Below, one piece after another: positions 59,904-64,000 of a DNA stretch of 64,000 bases. Within the stretch, counting starts at the first letter, position 1. Each line of letters begins with the position of its first letter. Source of the stretch: Pontederia crassipes (taxonomy: Eukaryota > Streptophyta > Magnoliopsida > Commelinales > Pontederiaceae); NCBI GenBank assembly GCA_030549335.1, contig CM060195.1, positions 3,087,501 to 3,151,500 on the forward strand, read 5' to 3'. A program made the position numbers and the translations under genes. Below the pieces are notes generated by a model. It ran no database searches, was not told the DNA's origin, and worked only from the letters and a program-made list of their open reading frames with translations.

Positions 59904-60290
59904 CACGCGGACATGCAACAAGAGATGTAACAATGGATGTAATAACAACTTCAACTTAAATGTTAATAACTCAATAGTAATAAATAAAAGTGATAATGAA
60001 ACAAATGACACGTGGCTAAGATGACGAGGAGGAGGCATAGTAGTATTTTTCATAGAGAAATGTAAAACTTTTGTACAATATTCAAATTTAATAATATTTG
60101 TAAATTAATTGTAATTTATTAATTATATATAATTTATAACATAATTTTTTATATAATTTGTAAAAATAAATATAACTTTGAATAAATTGTATTTTAATTG
60201 AAAGCAATCTATTTTTTTCATAAAGAAAATATAATTTTAATAAATTATTAGTTTTTACCAACAGTGTTCCCTTTGAAATTTCTAATTAAT
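59904..60290. other. No recognisable gene; AT-rich spacer
   Basis: Nothing identifiable; low-complexity A/T DNA from 60,060 onwards. Confidence 0.6.
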
Positions 60291-60294
60291 TTAG

Positions 60295-60540
60295 GTGTGA
60301 GAACTTCCAAAGTTTAGGATATCTTTCTGAAAAGGTAATTCTATCATTTGCGGAAGTTTCGACGGATAATCTCATCAAAACTTTCGAAGGATTTCCTAAC
60401 CTTCGAATTTTCAATGGATATCGGCCTTTAGAACTTGCGAAGGTTGTGTTTCTGACGATTTATTCCATCAAAACTTGCGACAAATTTAACAATCTGTCGA
60501 TTTTTTTTTTGCAGCGAGCGTCTTTCAAATAATGGTTATC
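60295..60540. repeat. Cluster of TTGCGAAGG-type repeats, possible CACTA subterminal remnant
   Basis: TTTGCGGAAGTTTCGACGG, AAAACTTTCGAAGGAT, GAACTTGCGAAGG and AAAACTTGCGACAAATT recur at 35-50 bp spacing. They resemble subterminal repeats but no terminus is visible. Confidence 0.45.
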
Positions 60541-61099
60541 TATTGAAACAAATATCGAAAAAGCTAATTTTCAGACGAATTTAATGCGATTTAAAATTAA
60601 TTCATTTTTTTTTCTGAAAGGCAAAATTAATTATTAAGTAATCCTTAAAGTAATAATAATGCATCGCATTAACTTTCCAAGATTTGGTTAGAAAATTCAG
60701 AGAGGCTCATGCAGGTGGGAAGTCCCAATCAAAGGTGTCTAAGAAGAGCCTGAAGAGGACTCATGTCGTAAGCGATCCACATATATAGCTGTTTCTCACA
60801 AAAAAAATAACCTATCCGAGTAAAATAATTCACAGACAGCTGTTGATGATCACCTCAATTAATTAATTAATTAATTTGAAGAAGAAAACGAAGAAGGAAC
60901 GAACAAAAAATGGAGAGATCTCTGACTAGGAGTCAAAGATGTCCATGAATCCTCTTTCCATACCTAAATGTTCGCATACAAGGAGGGATTCTCTGACTTT
61001 CTTGATACTATAATAATTGTTTTTTTATATTAAATCATGACCCATATTCCTTTTTTTATAATGCAAGTGGAAGCGACGCCGGCGATTGAATTCTTACGA

Positions 61100-61250
61100 T
61101 ATTAAAAAGCTAATTCAATTAGATTAGGTCATCCCATAGGGACACTTAATAAATTTTTTTACATTTATAAAGACTCGAACTTGAGACATTTTTAAACGAG
61201 AAGAAGTCGCTTTCCATTTCATCACACATTATTGATAAGTAAATCTCATT
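61100..61250 (-). mobile_element. SINE-like copy, minus strand
   Basis: The minus strand reads ATGTCTCAAGTTCGAGTCTTT, a B-box-like motif, then GGGATGACCTAATC and TAATTGAATTAGC, the same layout as the copy at 15,845 but more diverged. Boundaries are not resolved. Confidence 0.4.
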
Positions 61251-61799
61251 TTCTTTATTTCGGCACGATCTCTCTCATTATAATAATATAGCAGGTTATG
61301 TGTTCTTTTTTCGCAATTATGAATTATGTTAAAATTATAGGACCCATTTGATACATACTAATTTTATTTCGATTATCAGTTATTCATTTAACGATAATGG
61401 ATCATTGCTTGCCATTTGAATAGTTAACCAAATTTCAAATTTTGTTTGGAGAAAAGGAAGCTTTTCAAGAAAAAAAGATCAATATTAATACACTTACTTG
61501 GATTAATTAAGAACAATCTTTCTCTCACAAAAGGCAGCCAGCCAGCCAGCGGTTGCCGTGTGGGATTTGAAGCTCGTATGTTGGGTCACATCCCATGAAT
61601 CGTTTGACGGTGGAAGGCCAACCAAAGAGCGGCCACTGCCCCCCGGCTCCTTATTATTATTTGTTGCTGTTTTTTTTTTGTGCCAAAAGTGTGCAAAAAG
61701 CTTCTAAATTTCTTTACACATCCCATCACGACCAAAATACAATTAATAACGCCCATTAATTGGTTCAAAATTCAAATCCATGTCAAAACTGGTCCTCCC

Positions 61800-61930
<131 letters not shown>

Positions 61931-62108
61931 TCATTCCAACGCGTCGTTGAACGTGAACTTAACACGTAGCAGACCACCACAACCCGAAGGTGTGCGAGCC
62001 CACGAGGCGCCATGATGCCACAATGACCACAAGAGGACCACACAAATTTGTGACAGTATAATGCAACTGTACTCATTGAACAACTATTACATTAATATCT
62101 TTTTTTTT

Positions 62109-62140
62109 TCTCTCTCTCTCTCCCTCTCTCTCCCCCTCTC
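62109..62140. repeat. CT-rich simple repeat
   Basis: TCTCTCTCTCTCCCTCTCTC-type run after a T tract. Confidence 0.9.
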
Positions 62141-62534
62141 CACCCAATTATTAATATTGGCATTAAGCAGTTAGATGTGCATTGCATTCAGTGAGAAACT
62201 TTGCATATATCTAGATGACAATCCATGTATGCACATGTGCATTTGATCATGACAAGCCTTGTTTTTTCTTCTGCATTTTTTTTTCACTTTCAGTTCCTTC
62301 TACTGCAACAGTTTTCAGCTTCTTCTACTAAAAAATTGCAGCAGAGAAATTGCAATATACAAATTTATGGACAAAAATAATATGACAAACATTTTATAGG
62401 AATTCAACTTGATAGTTATGCAATCATAGTTATCCAGCCTTGATGCACCGAGATCAGGGGAGAACTGTTTGCTGAATAGTTGAGGCAATTCTACTTTTAG
62501 TGTAGATATCAGGCTTCAAAGTAAGTTGAGAGAG

Positions 62535-62715
62535 CAGCTTCTCACCGCTTAAGCGAAGATTTCGAGTTTGAATATTTGTGAATATAAAATTTTTTTTGCT
62601 AGAAGTCTCATCTGTTATAGTTAGGCATGCTGCCCGAGCGACATTAGAATAGTCGAGCTCGATGATGAATTTAAATTCTAACTCGTGACTAATGCGCATA
62701 ACTCTTAGCGTCAAC
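62535..62715 (+). mobile_element. SINE-like copy (family member 3)
   Basis: GATTTCGAGTTTGAATATTT, GCTAGAAGTCTCATCTG, GACATTAGAATAGTCGAGCT, TCTAACTCGTGACTAATGCG keep the order seen at 15,845 and 22,015. A minus-strand open frame over this block (62,454-62,714) is not a gene. Confidence 0.5.
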
Positions 62716-63420
62716 TGGGTTGGACGATTGGCACCGCTTTCTCGGACACTAGGGTAGCAACCAATAAAAAAAAAGTAAGTTGAGAGAAATTTGATTTGCT
62801 TAAAAGGGATGGGTTCAAATTATTAGTCAAGTAGTAGTCTATTTGAGGATAGTGATATCTACATAATTCATTTAACATCATGTATATATACTTGATCGTA
62901 CACTAATTAGTTGCCATGTTAATATTAACAATTAATGACATTCATATTCTCTCCATGTGGTGATATCTTTATGAGGAAAAATCAAAGAGTGTGTGTGTTG
63001 TCCATCACATTTATAGTATACATTTTCCTAGTAGATGGAGATATCATGTCGTTGCGGTCTTCACAACTTCACTAGATGAGTCAATTAAGGTGTTTTATAT
63101 TCATCTTTTTCATAAATAAAAAAAAACTCCTAAACCTCATTTTTATATCGTTTTTTCTTCTAGTAAAATTGTGAACCTTTATGTCAATAGCAAAAAGAAA
63201 AAAAAGAAAGAAACATTGTACTAATTGATTTAAGATTGTGTTCATTTCATATCAAGTCCATGTTAATTACACATTGGGTTCATATATTGTGATCAGATCA
63301 AAAGGACAAAAACAGCACATGCATGCATATGAAGGGAAGACCTCAAGCTTCCTTTTTTTTTTCTTCTTTTTTTACAGCAAATTTTACATATCGATCGGAC
63401 GAACGCCTAGAACGAGCAAG
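62716..63420. other. No recognisable gene; 3' flank of the WI12-like gene
   Basis: AT-rich DNA with an A/T-rich run at 63,350-63,375. As the neighbouring gene is on the minus strand, its 3' UTR and poly(A) site should lie in about 63,100-63,480; no clear hexamer was chosen. Confidence 0.5.
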
Positions 63421-63481
63421 TCAAACAGTCGCAGGTCTCATGGCGCAGCGAAAGCGTGACTAATTAGCTCCGGGGCGCTTC

Positions 63482-63901
63482 TCAAATGGCCAGGACGAGG
63501 CCCGGCAGCGACCTGCCCTGGTACGTCCTCACCTTGCTCTGCCACAGCGCGGGGCCGCCGCCGGCGGCGCAGCCGTGCACGGTGACGGCGGTGTTGAAGT
63601 ACTCCCGGAAGCGGACGATGACGCCGTCCTGGACTTCCCAGGCGTGGACCCAGTAGGCGTGCTTCCCCTCCCACCCCTCGACTACCACCCACCGGCCGAA
63701 CTCCGCCACGGCGCGGGGCCGGAACCGGAAGTCCTGGTGGCCGCCCTCCTCCTCCCCCGTGAGCAGCTTCCGCATGTACTGGCAACGCCGGGGGCCGTGG
63801 AACCACCACTCCACGTCCTCGGCCATCATGGCGGCCGCGGCCGCCGTGTCGCCCCTGGCCAGCGCCTCGTACAGAGACTCCACCAGCGCTTTGGACGCCA
63901 T
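63482..63901 (-). CDS. WI12/SAG20-like wound-induced protein, intact
   Basis: A single-exon gene of 139 codons, ATG at 63,901, TGA at 63,482-63,484. NTF2/SnoaL-like protein of the WI12/SAG20 family; these are small proteins induced by wounding and senescence with unknown biochemical role. Family blocks: VESLYEALARGD (residue 7 on), AEDVEWWFHGP, MRKLLTGEEEGG, FRFRPRAVAEFGRWVVVEGW, YWVHAWEVQDGVIVRFREYFNTAVTV, then a short Gly/Ala linker and LWQSKVRTYQGRSLPGLVLAI. No targeting signal is seen, so it is probably cytosolic. The start is supported by the N-terminus leading directly into the first helix. The promoter lies past the right edge. Strongly GC-rich. It is a paralogue of the gene at 34,029-34,700, which has a longer N-terminus and a serine linker. 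Confidence 0.9.
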   Translation of the reverse strand: MASKALVESLYEALARGDTAAAAAMMAEDVEWWFHGPRRCQYMRKLLTGEEEGGHQDFRFRPRAVAEFGRWVVVEGWEGKHAYWVHAWEVQDGVIVRFREYFNTAVTVHGCAAGGGPALWQSKVRTYQGRSLPGLVLAI

Positions 63902-64000
63902 AGTGCGGCCGGCGAGCGATCGGTGTCGGAGATGCTGGCTGATAGAACTCGGCGAGTGATGGATGGAGGCTGGAATTGCTGCTTAATTCTCTCTCTCTAT

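Overview
The window is nuclear DNA from a flowering plant. It is strongly AT-rich and crowded with decayed transposons, with a few GC-rich coding islands. The high GC of the WI12-type genes and of the PLAC8-type gene suggests a monocot, possibly a commelinid. This is an inference from base composition; no species is identified.

Only three host-gene loci are well supported. (1) 12,339-13,784 (+): a PLAC8-family membrane-protein gene that reads almost end to end against its family but carries two frameshifts and a nonsense codon, so it is called a pseudogene unless the lesions are sequence errors. (2) 34,029-34,700 (+): a wound-induced WI12/SAG20-like gene with a conserved NTF2/SnoaL-like fold but no in-frame ATG in its visible exon. 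(3) 63,482-63,901 (-): a second, intact WI12/SAG20-like gene. The two WI12 genes are in opposite orientation, 29 kb apart, separated by transposon DNA.

Most of the rest is mobile DNA. 1-1.7 kb: hAT (RICESLEEPER-type) transposase relic. 3.3-5.5 kb: 3' half of a CACTA element with an array of about 14 palindromic subterminal repeats. 5.9-9.0 kb: Ty1/copia relic. 11.0-11.9 kb: degenerate tandem repeat. 15.8-22.6 kb: three related long-inverted-repeat MITEs and SINE-like copies. 24,632-33,702: a complete but dead Ty3/gypsy chromovirus on the minus strand, with LTRs, CAATT target duplication, tRNA-Met primer site, gag, protease, RT, RNase H, integrase and chromodomain tail. 36,811-39,514: a Mutator-like element with about 0.6 kb inverted repeats and a nested 407-bp MITE. 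43.7-46.9 kb: a duplicated block of unknown origin, split by a hAT element (45,014-45,974) with a perfect 8-bp target duplication. 49.2-55.2 kb: LTR fragment, triplicated 187-bp repeat and two CACTA coding relics. 55,849-59,903: one CACTA element with a second inserted near its right end.

I see no multi-gene system here and nothing I can defend as a new biological mechanism. The most useful leads are the start-less WI12 gene, the lesion pattern of the PLAC8 gene, the palindrome arrays in the CACTA and in the gypsy LTRs, the perfect 453-bp in-frame duplication in gag, and the precisely delimited nested elements.
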